A stretch of 64,000 nucleotides of DNA from Dorea sp. (GCA_022769185.1 JALEKG010000036.1:1-64000), one strand, 5' to 3'. Shown: positions 46,877-56,170, numbered from the stretch's first letter. A program made the numbers and translations. Notes: generated from the sequence alone by a model not told the origin.

Positions 46877-47614
46877 ATGATGGGAAATCAAGATATCATT
46901 AGTGTTGAAAATGTTTCAATGAGATTCAGTTTGGCATCAGAGAAAGTGGATAGTTTTAAAGAATATTTTATTAAAACTATAAAAAATCAATTATCTTATG
47001 ATGAGTTTTGGGCGTTACAGGACGTATCGTTTCACATTCAAAAGGGAGATGCGCTTGGACTGATAGGCTTAAATGGAAGTGGGAAGAGTACTATGCTAAA
47101 GGTTATTGCTGGAGTATTAAAGCCTACCCAAGGTTCTGTAATTGTTAGAGGTGAAGTGGCGCCGCTAATTGAATTAGGAGCAGGATTTGATATGGATCTG
47201 ACTGCCAGTGAGAACATATTTTTAAATGGTGCTTTGCTTGGACGCTCTCATAAAGAGATGGAAGAACACTATCAGGATATTGTGGAATTTTCAGAACTTC
47301 ATGATTTTATGAATGTACCGGTAAAAAATTTTTCTTCAGGTATGGTATCAAGATTGGCATTTGCTATTGCAACGGTTGGAACACCAGATATTTTGATTGT
47401 GGACGAAGTGTTGGCTGTTGGTGATTTCCATTTTCAGGAGAAATGTTTAAAGAGAATTCAAAATATGCTGGATGCAGGTACAACGCTTTTGTTTGTGTCT
47501 CATAGTATTGAACAGGTAAAACAATTGTGTAATAAGATTGTCTGGCTGGAAAAAGGTCATGTGAAAATGTTTGGAGAGGCACAAGAGATAGCAAAAATAT
47601 ACAGTGCGTCATAA
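46877..47614 (+). CDS. Polysaccharide ABC exporter, ATP-binding subunit (Wzt/TagH-like)
   Basis: ATPase that powers the preceding permease. The 245 residues contain Walker A GLNGSGKSTM, the Q-loop region, ELGAGFDMDLTASENIFLNG characteristic of the Wzt/RgpD group, the signature NFSSGMVSRLAFAIA, Walker B ILIVDEVLAVGD, and the H-loop VSHSIEQV. It ends without the extra C-terminal carbohydrate-binding domain that some Wzt proteins carry, so export should not require a special cap at the chain end. A second Met (46880) could also be the start. Confidence 0.94.
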   Translation: MMGNQDIISVENVSMRFSLASEKVDSFKEYFIKTIKNQLSYDEFWALQDVSFHIQKGDALGLIGLNGSGKSTMLKVIAGVLKPTQGSVIVRGEVAPLIELGAGFDMDLTASENIFLNGALLGRSHKEMEEHYQDIVEFSELHDFMNVPVKNFSSGMVSRLAFAIATVGTPDILIVDEVLAVGDFHFQEKCLKRIQNMLDAGTTLLFVSHSIEQVKQLCNKIVWLEKGHVKMFGEAQEIAKIYSAS

Positions 47615-47636
47615 TTTGATTGGGAGCAAGGGTGTA

Positions 47637-48242
47637 ATGAAGAATAAGATCAAAGTGAGTATAGTAGCATTAATCTTAGTGGTTTTAGCTGCAGGTTATT
47701 CTATTATCGACAAGAACAATGCGATATATGATACAGATGTAGACAGCAGTGATTATGGATCGTTGGAATTAGAGAAAAGAGGGAACGTAAATCAGGAGTT
47801 TGTTACATTTGAGGAACGTTTAGATGGGTTAGCTGTTAAACTGACTGCATCCGGGAACATTGATAATATAGAAGTCGGATATGAATTAGAAGAGAAAGAG
47901 ACAGGGAAAATAGTATCAGAAGGTACAGCATCGCTAGCTGAACTAAAAAATGGGAAGTTCTTTAAATTTAAATTTGAACAAGTAACTGGCTGCAAAGATA
48001 AAGTCTATGTGTTTCACATGCATGTAGATAAATGTGATGAAGATAGCAGAATAATTGTATGTGTTACTGATCGTGCAGAAGACGCAACGTCGTTATTGGT
48101 GAATGGGGAAGTTCAAGATAGTACTATAGTGCTTCGGACGATTACCCATCGATTTGATATTGAGACTTTTATTGTGACAATTTGTTTTATCATATATATT
48201 GTACTGTTTATGAGATGGTTATATAAATTGTTTAAGCAATAA
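47637..48242 (+). CDS. Bitopic membrane protein of unknown function next to the exporter
   Basis: Not recognised. From the ATG at 47637 (AAGGGTG upstream) the product has 201 residues: an N-terminal hydrophobic helix (about 7-24, VSIVALILVVLAAGYSII), a polar region of about 135 residues predicted outside the cell with alternating beta-like strands, and a C-terminal helix (about 175-195, FIVTICFIIYIVLFMRWLY) with a short basic end. It follows the ATPase gene by 22 bases, so it is probably co-transcribed. It may be a small partner of the exporter or of polymer attachment; nothing in the sequence proves a function. Confidence 0.75.
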   Translation: MKNKIKVSIVALILVVLAAGYSIIDKNNAIYDTDVDSSDYGSLELEKRGNVNQEFVTFEERLDGLAVKLTASGNIDNIEVGYELEEKETGKIVSEGTASLAELKNGKFFKFKFEQVTGCKDKVYVFHMHVDKCDEDSRIIVCVTDRAEDATSLLVNGEVQDSTIVLRTITHRFDIETFIVTICFIIYIVLFMRWLYKLFKQ

Positions 48243-48263
48243 AGATCGTAGGAGAGTAATGTT

Positions 48264-49460
48264 ATGAAGAAGAAAGGTTATTATTCTTCTGGTGAATTTG
48301 CTCATATGGCTCATGTGACTTTGCGGACAATTCGCTATTATGATAAACAGGAAATTTTAAAGCCCTCCTTCGTTAGTGAAGCGGGGGCTCGTTTTTATAC
48401 GGATGAAGACTTTGCAAGGCTTCAGCAGATATTATTGCTCAAATATCTTGGTTTTTCTTTGGATGATATTCGAGAAATGACGATTGATGATACGGATTAT
48501 CATTTTATGTTAAATTCTCTGAATATTCAACTGAAGTTGGTGCAGGATCGGATTGAGCAGATGCAACTGGTGGAGAAAGCAATCCGAGATACAACAGAAT
48601 TAATCGAACAGAAACATTCTGTGGACTGGAGCCAAATGCTGAATTTGATTCATTTGACCGGAATGGAAAAAAGCATGAAAAATCAGTACCAGGATGCTTC
48701 GAATATCTCTGCGAGAATTAATCTTCACAGGCTGTATTCGCAAAATCAGAAAGGATGGTTTCCATGGATCTATGAGCAGATGGAATTAAAAGCCGGAATG
48801 AAAGTGTTGGAAATAGGGTGTGGAGACGGCACATTATGGGTGGACAATATGATGAGAATCCCGAAAAAGGCTGATATAATACTTTCAGATATTTCAGAAG
48901 GGATGCTTAGAGATGCAAGGCGTGCAATCGGACAGAAAGACGCAAGGTTTGCATTCTATGCATTTGATTGTCATCAGATTCCATATGCAGATGAAACATT
49001 TGATCTTGTAATTGCGGATCATGTACTTTTTTACTGCGAAGATATTGGAAAAGTATGTGGTGAAGTGGAAAGGGTTTTAAAAAAGAATGGAAGGTTTCTA
49101 TGCAGCACCTATGGAAAGAATCATATGAAAGAAGTCAGCCAGTTGGTGCAGAATTTTGATGATAGGATTGTATTATCTGCAGAAAAATTATATGATAAGT
49201 TTGGAAAAGAGAACGGAGAATCTATATTAAGATCCTATTTTTCAATAATAGAATGGAGATTATATGAGGATGAATTGATTGTTCCAGAGCCGGAACCGTT
49301 AATTTCTTATGTTCTATCTTGTCATGGGAATCAGGGGCAGTATCTAACAGAGAAATATAAAGAATTTCGGGCATATGTGAAGAGAAAAACAGACCAGGAA
49401 TTTCGGATCTCAAAAGAAGCAGGTGTATTTGTGTGCGCAAAAGATGCTTTAAATGGTTAG
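48264..49460 (+). CDS. MerR-type regulator fused to a SAM-dependent methyltransferase
   Basis: A 398-residue protein joining a DNA-binding and an enzyme-like domain. Residues about 5-72 are a MerR winged helix (YSSGEFAHMAHVTLRTIRYY, then FYTDEDFARLQQILLLKYLG), followed by the dimerisation coil (about 80-120). Residues about 150-395 are a class I methyltransferase domain with motif I VLEIGCGDGT at 181-190, an acidic end of strand 2 (IILSDISEGML) and motif IV-like DLVIADHVLFYCEDI. The enzyme part may sense SAM or another small ligand instead of methylating. A MerR-type promoter lies directly downstream, before rmlA, so this gene probably controls the rhamnose genes. AGGAGAG precedes the start. 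Confidence 0.88.
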   Translation: MKKKGYYSSGEFAHMAHVTLRTIRYYDKQEILKPSFVSEAGARFYTDEDFARLQQILLLKYLGFSLDDIREMTIDDTDYHFMLNSLNIQLKLVQDRIEQMQLVEKAIRDTTELIEQKHSVDWSQMLNLIHLTGMEKSMKNQYQDASNISARINLHRLYSQNQKGWFPWIYEQMELKAGMKVLEIGCGDGTLWVDNMMRIPKKADIILSDISEGMLRDARRAIGQKDARFAFYAFDCHQIPYADETFDLVIADHVLFYCEDIGKVCGEVERVLKKNGRFLCSTYGKNHMKEVSQLVQNFDDRIVLSAEKLYDKFGKENGESILRSYFSIIEWRLYEDELIVPEPEPLISYVLSCHGNQGQYLTEKYKEFRAYVKRKTDQEFRISKEAGVFVCAKDALNG

Positions 49461-49519
49461 TAAAAAAATAAAGATTTTCTTAATTATTACATAAAAATTA
49501 TAAATTTTAAAAAAAGCAC

Positions 49520-49550
49520 TTGAAGGTGACCTTAGGTCACCTTTTATAAT
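49520..49550 (+). promoter_or_regulatory. MerR-type promoter and operator of the rml genes (19-base spacer)
   Basis: TTGAAG (49520-49525) and a perfect TATAAT (49545-49550) are 19 bases apart, the overlong spacing typical of promoters that MerR proteins activate by twisting DNA. A perfect 9-base dyad, AAGGTGACC (49523-49531) and GGTCACCTT (49535-49543) with TTA between, fills the spacer. Transcription would start near 49557, about 75 bases before rmlA. The same dyad could fold as a weak terminator for the merR gene, but the T-run is short and broken. Confidence 0.65.
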
Positions 49551-49631
49551 ACATTTAGACTGAAAGAGAAAGACTAGAGATGAACTTATTAATTGTTTTA
49601 GATTTTTGAGATAAAATGAAGGAGGTTTTCT

Positions 49632-50528
49632 ATGAAAGGAATTATTTTAGCGGGAGGATCTGGCACACGTCTGTATCCTTTGACCATGGTAACATCCAAA
49701 CAGTTACTTCCAATTTATGATAAACCAATGATCTATTATCCAATGTCGGTATTGATGAATGCGGGCATCCGGGATATTCTGATTATTTCAACACCGCAGG
49801 ATACACCAAGATTTCAAGAACTTTTGGGAGATGGTCATCAGTTTGGCGTACATTTGTCTTATGCGGTTCAGCCGAGCCCGGATGGACTTGCACAGGCATT
49901 TATTATTGGAGAAAAATTTATAGGGGATGACACAGTTGCCATGGTTCTGGGAGATAATATTTTTGCAGGCCATGGATTGAAAAAACGTTTGAAAGCTGCC
50001 GTACAGAATGCAGAAAGCGGACAGGGCGCTACTGTATTCGGATATTATGTGGACGATCCAGAACGTTTTGGTATCGTAGAATTTGATAAAGAAGGAAAGG
50101 CTGTTTCGATTGAAGAAAAACCGGAGCATCCAAAGAGCAATTATTGTGTAACAGGTCTGTATTTCTATGACAATAAGGTTGTAGAATACGCAAAGAGCCT
50201 GAAACCTGGAAAGCGCGGGGAACTGGAGATTACAGATCTGAACCGCATTTATCTGGAAGATAATCAGCTGAATGTAGAACTCCTGGGGCAGGGATTTACA
50301 TGGCTGGATACCGGAACACATGAAAGTCTGGTAGATGCTACAAATTTTGTGAAGACGGTAGAGACACATCAGCATCGTAAGATTGCATGCCTGGAAGAGA
50401 TTGCATATCTGAACGGCTGGATCAGTAAAGAAGAGATTCTGGAAGTATATGAGATCTTGAAGAAGAATCAGTATGGACAGTATCTGAAAGATGTATTAGA
50501 TGGTAAATATCAGGAAAATTTATATTAA
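49632..50528 (+). CDS. rmlA: Glucose-1-phosphate thymidylyltransferase
   Basis: First step of dTDP-L-rhamnose synthesis: glucose-1-phosphate plus dTTP gives dTDP-glucose. The 298 residues match family length, with the nucleotide-binding [20 protein letters not shown] at the N terminus, [14 protein letters not shown], the metal-site LGDNIFAG near 110 and [28 protein letters not shown] lies before the start. It opens rmlA-rmlB-rmlD-rmlC behind a MerR-type promoter. Confidence 0.97.
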   Translation: MKGIILAGGSGTRLYPLTMVTSKQLLPIYDKPMIYYPMSVLMNAGIRDILIISTPQDTPRFQELLGDGHQFGVHLSYAVQPSPDGLAQAFIIGEKFIGDDTVAMVLGDNIFAGHGLKKRLKAAVQNAESGQGATVFGYYVDDPERFGIVEFDKEGKAVSIEEKPEHPKSNYCVTGLYFYDNKVVEYAKSLKPGKRGELEITDLNRIYLEDNQLNVELLGQGFTWLDTGTHESLVDATNFVKTVETHQHRKIACLEEIAYLNGWISKEEILEVYEILKKNQYGQYLKDVLDGKYQENLY

Positions 50529-50555
50529 AATTAGTTTTTTGGAGGAAGAGTAATT

Positions 50556-51587
50556 ATGACAATTATCGTAACCGGAGGAGCCGGATTTATAGGAAGCAAC
50601 TTTATCTTTCATATGTTAGACAAATATCCAGATTACCGTATTGTATGTCTGGACTGCCTGACATATGCCGGAAATTTGTCAACACTTGCACCAGTGATGG
50701 ATAATCCGAATTTCCGTTTTGTAAAAGAAAGCATTACAGATCGTGAAGCTGTATATAAATTATTTGAAGAAGAGCATCCGGATATTGTAGTAAATTTTGC
50801 AGCAGAAAGCCACGTTGACCGTTCTATAGAGAACCCGGAAGTATTCCTGGATACCAATATTAAAGGTACAGCTGTTTTGATGGATGCCTGCAGAAAATAT
50901 GGAATCAAACGTTATCATCAGGTATCTACAGATGAAGTATACGGAGATCTTCCGCTGGACAGACCGGATCTGTTTTTTACAGAGGAAACTCCGATCCATA
51001 CCAGCAGCCCGTATAGTTCTTCCAAAGCTGCGGCAGATCTTTTGGTGCTTGCATATCACAGAACTTATGGACTGCCTGTCACAATCAGCAGATGTTCCAA
51101 TAACTATGGACCATATCACTTCCCAGAGAAGCTGATTCCGCTGATGATTGCAAATGCGCTGAATGATAAGCCTCTTCCGGTATATGGTAAAGGAGAAAAT
51201 GTCCGTGACTGGCTTTATGTAGAGGATCACTGTAAGGCGATTGATCTGATCATCCACAACGGACGTGTCGGAGAGGTTTATAATATCGGCGGACACAATG
51301 AGATGAAGAATATCGATATTGTAAAGATCATCTGTAAGGAACTTGGAAAGCCAGAAAGCCTGATTACTTATGTGGAAGATCGTAAGGGACATGATATGCG
51401 TTATGCGATTGATCCTACGAAGATCCATAATGAACTGGGATGGCTTCCAGAAACAAAATTTGCAGATGGAATTAAGAAGACAATTCAGTGGTATCTGGAT
51501 AACAAAGAATGGTGGGAAACTATTATCTCAGGTGAATATCAGAATTATTATGAAAAGATGTATGCAAACCGGGAGGGCATGAAATAA
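50556..51587 (+). CDS. rmlB: dTDP-glucose 4,6-dehydratase
   Basis: Second step: converts dTDP-glucose to dTDP-4-keto-6-deoxyglucose with bound NAD. The 343 residues contain the Rossmann motif VTGGAGFIGSNFIF, AAESHVDRSIENP, STDEVYGDL, in which the Asp-Glu pair performs dehydration, the catalytic YSSSKAAAD, and the substrate-binding RCSNNYGPYHFPEKLIP. GGAGG precedes the start; its stop overlaps the rmlD start (TAATG). Confidence 0.97.
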   Translation: MTIIVTGGAGFIGSNFIFHMLDKYPDYRIVCLDCLTYAGNLSTLAPVMDNPNFRFVKESITDREAVYKLFEEEHPDIVVNFAAESHVDRSIENPEVFLDTNIKGTAVLMDACRKYGIKRYHQVSTDEVYGDLPLDRPDLFFTEETPIHTSSPYSSSKAAADLLVLAYHRTYGLPVTISRCSNNYGPYHFPEKLIPLMIANALNDKPLPVYGKGENVRDWLYVEDHCKAIDLIIHNGRVGEVYNIGGHNEMKNIDIVKIICKELGKPESLITYVEDRKGHDMRYAIDPTKIHNELGWLPETKFADGIKKTIQWYLDNKEWWETIISGEYQNYYEKMYANREGMK

Positions 51588-52528
51588 TGAAAGTATTGGT
51601 AACTGGTGTAGGGGGACAGCTTGGACATGATGTGATGAATGAGCTGGCGGTACGCGGATATGATGGAATCGGCAGTGATATTGCTCCGGAATACAGTGGT
51701 GTGGCAGATGGTTCTGCAGTAACGGCTATGCCATATATTCAGTTGGATATTACGGATGCAGAAGCAGTAACGGCGAAGATCGCGGAAACGGATCCGGATG
51801 TAGTAGTTCATTGTGCGGCTTGGACTGCTGTGGATATGGCAGAGGATGATGATAAAGTAGAAAAAGTTCGTGCGATTAATGCAGGTGGCACATCGAATAT
51901 TGCTGGCGTCTGTAAAGAACTGGGTTGTAAAATGGTATATATTAGTACAGATTATGTGTTTGATGGTCAGGGACTGGAACCATGGCAGCCAGATTGTAAG
52001 GATTATAAACCGTTGAATGTTTATGGTCAGACAAAGCTGGAAGGGGAACTGGCAGTTTCTAGGACGCTGGAGAAATATTTTATCGTACGCATCGCGTGGG
52101 TATTTGGAAAAAACGGAAAGAATTTTATTAAGACAATGCTGAATGTGGGAAAGACACATGACAAGCTTACGGTTGTGAACGATCAGATTGGAACTCCAAC
52201 TTACACGTTTGATCTTGCAAGGCTTTTGGTGGATATGATTGAAACTGAAAAGTATGGCTATTATCATGCAACCAACGAGGGTGGTTATATCAGCTGGTAT
52301 GATTTTACAAAAGAGATTTTTCGTAAGGCGGTGGAAATGGGACATGAAGAGTATTCAGAAGATCGCCTGACGGTAACTCCGGTTACAACTGAAGAGTATG
52401 GAATCTCTAAGGCAGCACGTCCATTTAACAGTAGACTGGATAAGAGTAAGCTGGTGGAAAATGGATTTGATCCACTTCCAACCTGGCAGGATGCATTAGG
52501 AAGATATCTGAAAGAAATTGAATTTTAA
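51587..52528 (+). CDS. rmlD: dTDP-4-dehydrorhamnose reductase
   Basis: Last step of the pathway: NAD(P)H-dependent reduction of dTDP-4-keto-L-rhamnose to dTDP-L-rhamnose. The 313 residues show GVGGQLGHDVMNEL at the N terminus, the cofactor-side VHCAAWTAVD, STDYVFDG, the catalytic YGQTKLEGE, RIAWVFGKNGKNF and a late PFNSRLDKSKL. It is translationally coupled to rmlB and precedes rmlC, so the last two genes are in reverse pathway order, a common arrangement. Confidence 0.97.
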   Translation: MKVLVTGVGGQLGHDVMNELAVRGYDGIGSDIAPEYSGVADGSAVTAMPYIQLDITDAEAVTAKIAETDPDVVVHCAAWTAVDMAEDDDKVEKVRAINAGGTSNIAGVCKELGCKMVYISTDYVFDGQGLEPWQPDCKDYKPLNVYGQTKLEGELAVSRTLEKYFIVRIAWVFGKNGKNFIKTMLNVGKTHDKLTVVNDQIGTPTYTFDLARLLVDMIETEKYGYYHATNEGGYISWYDFTKEIFRKAVEMGHEEYSEDRLTVTPVTTEEYGISKAARPFNSRLDKSKLVENGFDPLPTWQDALGRYLKEIEF

Positions 52529-52552
52529 GACAGAATTTAGGAGATGTAAGAG

Positions 52553-53161
52553 ATGGGACAGATTAAAGTTGAGAAAAATGCCGGAGGCATTCAGGGACTT
52601 TACGTAATTGAACCGACTGTTCATGGAGATGCCAGAGGATATTTCATGGAGACCTATAACCAGAAAGATATGGAAGAAGAAGGGCTTACAATGGAGTTTG
52701 TACAGGATAATCAGTCCTGTTCCACTAAAGGTGTATTAAGAGGACTTCATTTTCAGAAAGAATTTCCACAGGGAAAACTGGTTCGTGTAGTGAAGGGCTC
52801 GGTATTTGATGTGGCAGTTGATTTAAGAAGCAACAGTGAGACATATGGAAAATGGTTTGGTGTAGAGTTAACAGAAGAGAATAAGAAGCAGTTTTATATC
52901 CCGGAAGGATTTGCTCATGGTTTCCTCGTTTTAAGTGATATTGCAGAGTTCTGTTATAAATGTACAGATTTTTATCATCCGGGGGATGAAGGCGGACTTG
53001 CATGGAATGATCCGGAGATAGGGATCGTGTGGCCGAAACTGGCCGGAGAGTATAAAGGAAGTGCTTCCGCAGAAGGATATCAGTTGGAAGATGGAACTGC
53101 GTTGAATTTAAGCGAAAAAGATCAGCAGTGGGTTGGTTTAAAAGATACATTCCATTTTTAG
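52553..53161 (+). CDS. rmlC: dTDP-4-dehydrorhamnose 3,5-epimerase
   Basis: Third step: double epimerisation at C3 and C5 of the keto sugar. The 202-residue cupin has the substrate-binding HGDARGYFMETY, the catalytic-histidine motif VLRGLHFQ near residue 60, KLVRVVKGSVFDVAVDLR with the acidic partner, and FYIPEGFAHGFLVLSD. It is slightly longer than the usual 180-190 because of its C-terminal end. GGAG precedes the start. A strong terminator follows directly, closing the rml unit. Confidence 0.96.
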   Translation: MGQIKVEKNAGGIQGLYVIEPTVHGDARGYFMETYNQKDMEEEGLTMEFVQDNQSCSTKGVLRGLHFQKEFPQGKLVRVVKGSVFDVAVDLRSNSETYGKWFGVELTEENKKQFYIPEGFAHGFLVLSDIAEFCYKCTDFYHPGDEGGLAWNDPEIGIVWPKLAGEYKGSASAEGYQLEDGTALNLSEKDQQWVGLKDTFHF

Positions 53162-53167
53162 TAATTG

Positions 53168-53202
53168 GAGCAGATTGCAGATGCGCAGTCTGCTCTTTTT
53201 TT
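53168..53202 (+). terminator. Intrinsic terminator after rmlC
   Basis: An 11-base stem (GAGCAGATTGC at 53168-53178, GCAGTCTGCTC at 53185-53195, one G-U pair) with a 6-base loop is followed by seven T. Confidence 0.85.
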
Positions 53203-53273
53203 AATTCCTGAAACCGGCTGTATTATAAGAAATCGGCTTTTTGATATCTGACCTATAAAAACAGAAAAATATG

Positions 53274-53282
53274 TGGTATAAT
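53274..53282 (+). promoter_or_regulatory. Extended -10 promoter for the second rhamnosyltransferase group
   Basis: TGG followed by a perfect TATAAT (53277-53282) forms an extended -10; the -35 is poor (TATAAA at 53254-53259, 17 bases upstream). The start would be near 53289, about 87 bases before the first gene's ATG at 53376. It lies right after the rmlC terminator, where a promoter is needed. Confidence 0.55.
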
Positions 53283-53375
53283 GAGCCATGCGGCGATTTG
53301 TGCCAGAACGATATAAGAATTTCTGACTGCAAAGTTGTAGATTTAGATCCGAGAATAAGGAAAAGGGAAAAGAAT

Positions 53376-55202
53376 ATGGATACCTATAAGATGAACTGGA
53401 TAAAAATGATAAAAAAATTATCTCCTTATAATATAAAGAAGGGAATTTTATATTTAAAACATTATGGAGTAAAAGAATTCTGGATCCGTTTGACGGAAAG
53501 GTTTCAGACGGATGATGTGGATTATGAAGAATGGTATCGTAATCACAGAGTGACTGAGGATGAGCTGGAAAAGCAGAGTCAGCAGAAATTCACATATATG
53601 CCGCTGATTAGTATTCTGGTACCGGTATATAATACTCCGGAGGAATTCCTGAAACAAATGATTCAGTCAGTAAGAAAACAGAGTTATAGAAACTGGGAAT
53701 TGTGTATTGCAAATGCCAATCCGGCAAACAAAGAGGTAGTAGATATTCTGAAGATTGCCTCTGAAAAAGATAGCAGGATTAAAGTAAAAGATGTTCCGGA
53801 AAATGAAGGGATCGCACAAAATACGAATGCTGCACTCAGTATCGCAGCAGGAGAATATGTGGGACTACTGGATCATGATGATCTGCTTGCGTATGATGCT
53901 TTGTATGAAGTGGTTAGGGAATTAAATGAGAATAACTGTCCGGAAGTGTTATATTCAGATGAAGATAAAGTTACTACAGATCTGTCAGAGCATTTTCAGC
54001 CCCATATGAAGCCGGATTATAATCAGGATCTACTGCGTGCGAACAATTATATCTGCCATTTCTTTGTTGCGAAAAAGGAACTGATTGATAGAGTGGGAGC
54101 ATTCCGTGGGGAGTATAATGGCGCTCAGGATTATGATTTGATTTTAAGATGTACAGAAGTAGCAAAAGGAATTGCGCATATCCCCAGAATTTTATATCAC
54201 TGGCGGGTGCATAAGGCCTCTACTGCAGATAATCCGGCAAGTAAAATGTATGCGTTTGATGCAGGAAAGCGTGCGATTGAAGCTCATTTGAAAAGATGTA
54301 ATGAAAAGGGAACAGTCAGTCATACAAAGGATCTTGGCTTTTACCGTACGAAATATCAAATGCAGGGAAATCCGCTGGTTTCTATTATTATTCCTAATAA
54401 AGACCAGATTGAAACACTGCAGAAATGCTTAAAATCGATTGAAAAATCAACTTATAAAAATTATGAGATTCTGATTGCTGAAAATAATAGTACAGAGAAA
54501 AAAACTTTTGGATATTATCAGAAGATTCAATCTGAAAGAATCCGCGTGATTTATTGGGACAAAGAATTTAACTATTCAGCAATCAATAATTTTGGAGTAC
54601 AGCATGCAAAAGGAGATTACTTGCTTTTGCTGAATAATGATGTAGAGGTGATTCATGCGGATTGGCTGGAAGAGATGATTTCTAATTGTCAACGGCCGAA
54701 GGTGGGAATTGTTGGTGCAAAGTTGTATTATCCGGATGATACTATTCAGCATGCTGGTATTATCATTGGAATTGGAGGAGTGGCAGGCAGTGTTTTTGTA
54801 GGACTTCCACGGGCATATTCCGGATATTTGCACAAGGCGTCTCTACAACAGGATCTGAGTGCAGTTACGGCGGCATGTATGATGGTGAAGCGTTCTGTAT
54901 ATGAAGAAGTTGGCGGCTTGGAAGAAAAGTTGAAAGTTGCTTTTAATGATGTGGATTTTTGCTTGAGAGTTAGGAAGGCAGGGTATCTGGTGGTCTATGA
55001 TCCATACGTGGAATTGTATCATTATGAATCGAAGACCAGAGGGACGGAAGATACGAAGGAAAAGGTGCGCAGATTTCAGACTGAGATTGAGTATATGAGA
55101 AGTCACTGGATTACATTGTTGAAAACAGGTGATCCGATGTATAATCGAAATCTGACATTGACGAAATGGGATTATTCTTTAAAAAATAATCAAAAGGGAT
55201 AA
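53376..55202 (+). CDS. Two-domain GT2 rhamnosyltransferase-like protein
   Basis: A 608-residue protein with two complete GT2 domains, related to WsaE-type enzymes that extend rhamnans. Domain 1 (about 77-320): PLISILVPVYNTPEEFLKQM, GLLDHDDLLAYDALYEV, NGAQDYDLILRCTEVA. Domain 2 (about 334-590): PLVSIIIPNKDQIETLQKCL, LLLLNNDVEVI, the usual VGIVGAKLYYPDDTIQHAGI and VAFNDVDFCLRV. Start chosen at 53376 behind AAAGGGAAAAG; the frame runs back to 53271 but that would overlap the -10 box. The adjoining rml genes make dTDP-rhamnose its likely donor. It is a paralogue of the protein at 42089. Confidence 0.87.
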   Translation: MDTYKMNWIKMIKKLSPYNIKKGILYLKHYGVKEFWIRLTERFQTDDVDYEEWYRNHRVTEDELEKQSQQKFTYMPLISILVPVYNTPEEFLKQMIQSVRKQSYRNWELCIANANPANKEVVDILKIASEKDSRIKVKDVPENEGIAQNTNAALSIAAGEYVGLLDHDDLLAYDALYEVVRELNENNCPEVLYSDEDKVTTDLSEHFQPHMKPDYNQDLLRANNYICHFFVAKKELIDRVGAFRGEYNGAQDYDLILRCTEVAKGIAHIPRILYHWRVHKASTADNPASKMYAFDAGKRAIEAHLKRCNEKGTVSHTKDLGFYRTKYQMQGNPLVSIIIPNKDQIETLQKCLKSIEKSTYKNYEILIAENNSTEKKTFGYYQKIQSERIRVIYWDKEFNYSAINNFGVQHAKGDYLLLLNNDVEVIHADWLEEMISNCQRPKVGIVGAKLYYPDDTIQHAGIIIGIGGVAGSVFVGLPRAYSGYLHKASLQQDLSAVTAACMMVKRSVYEEVGGLEEKLKVAFNDVDFCLRVRKAGYLVVYDPYVELYHYESKTRGTEDTKEKVRRFQTEIEYMRSHWITLLKTGDPMYNRNLTLTKWDYSLKNNQKG

Positions 55203-55206
55203 ACTG

Positions 55207-56160
55207 ATGTGTGAAGTTACAATAGTCATACCAAATTATAATGGAAAAAAATATCTGGTTCCTTGTTTAGAGGCTTTGTACGGCGGAACTTATATTGAGA
55301 TGAATGTACTGGTTGTGGATAATGGGTCGAAAGACAACAGTATAGAAGAGGCAAAAGAATCATTTCCGCAGACAGAGTTTATTTTGCTGGATCAAAATTA
55401 CGGATTTTGCAGAGCGGTAAATGTAGGGATTAAATCTTGTCAGACACCGTATGTATTATTATTAAATAATGACACACAAATTAAGCCTGGTTTTGTGGAA
55501 TATCTTCTTTCTACAATCAAACGGGAGAAACGCATATTTTCTGTGGAAGCTAAAATGATCCAGTTCCATAATCAGGAATTGCTTGACAGTGCAGGGACTT
55601 TTTATAATGCGTTGGGATGGGCATTTGCACGGGGAAGGGATCATTCTGTGGGAAAATACCAAAAGCGTTGCAGGACATTTGCAGCATGTGCAGGTGCCGC
55701 AATTTACCGCAGAGCGATTTTTGATGAAATTGGTCTGTTTGATGAGCGTCATTTTGCCTATTTGGAAGATATTGATGTTGGATACCGTGCGAGAATACAA
55801 GGGTATGTAAATGTCTATGAACCAAGTGCCGAAGTGATTCATGTAGGGAGTGCTGCAAGTGGTTCCAGATACAATGAATTTAAAATAAAATATTCTGCAA
55901 GAAATAATATTTATCTGATTTATAAGAACATGCCATTGTTACAGATTCTGATCAATATACCGTTTTTATTTCTGGGCTTTTTTGCGAAGTTTTTATTTTT
56001 CTGTAAAAAGGGATTCGGTCCGACGTATATGCAAAGTTTGAAAGAGGGCTTTGCTATGTGTGATGGTCAACAGAAGGTAGAGTTTGAAAGGAAAAATCTT
56101 AAGAATTATGTTAAAATTCAGTTGGAGTTGTGGGGGAATATTGTTCGAAAATTTATATAA
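55207..56160 (+). CDS. WbbL-type family 2 rhamnosyltransferase
   Basis: A 317-residue enzyme of the dTDP-rhamnosyltransferase group. It begins VTIVIPNYNGKKYLVPCLEA, then VLVVDNGSKDNSI, NYGFCRAVNVGI, the metal site LLLNNDTQI, CAGAAIYRRAIFDEIGLFDE and YLEDIDVGYRARIQGY, where the Asp-Ile-Asp pattern supplies catalytic acid groups. A hydrophobic segment near 250-275 (LLQILINIPFLFLGFFAKFL) suggests membrane contact. It lies five bases after the two-domain transferase, so they act in one unit. Confidence 0.86.
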   Translation: MCEVTIVIPNYNGKKYLVPCLEALYGGTYIEMNVLVVDNGSKDNSIEEAKESFPQTEFILLDQNYGFCRAVNVGIKSCQTPYVLLLNNDTQIKPGFVEYLLSTIKREKRIFSVEAKMIQFHNQELLDSAGTFYNALGWAFARGRDHSVGKYQKRCRTFAACAGAAIYRRAIFDEIGLFDERHFAYLEDIDVGYRARIQGYVNVYEPSAEVIHVGSAASGSRYNEFKIKYSARNNIYLIYKNMPLLQILINIPFLFLGFFAKFLFFCKKGFGPTYMQSLKEGFAMCDGQQKVEFERKNLKNYVKIQLELWGNIVRKFI

Positions 56161-56170
56161 AATCATTTTT

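Noticed and set aside
51548..52345. Open frame of 265 codons on the - strand
   Set aside because: Antisense to rmlD; no recognisable motif and no ribosome binding site.
53271..53375. N-terminal extension of the two-domain GT2 protein
   Set aside because: It would begin inside the predicted -10 box, and its sequence has no counterpart in the paralogue.
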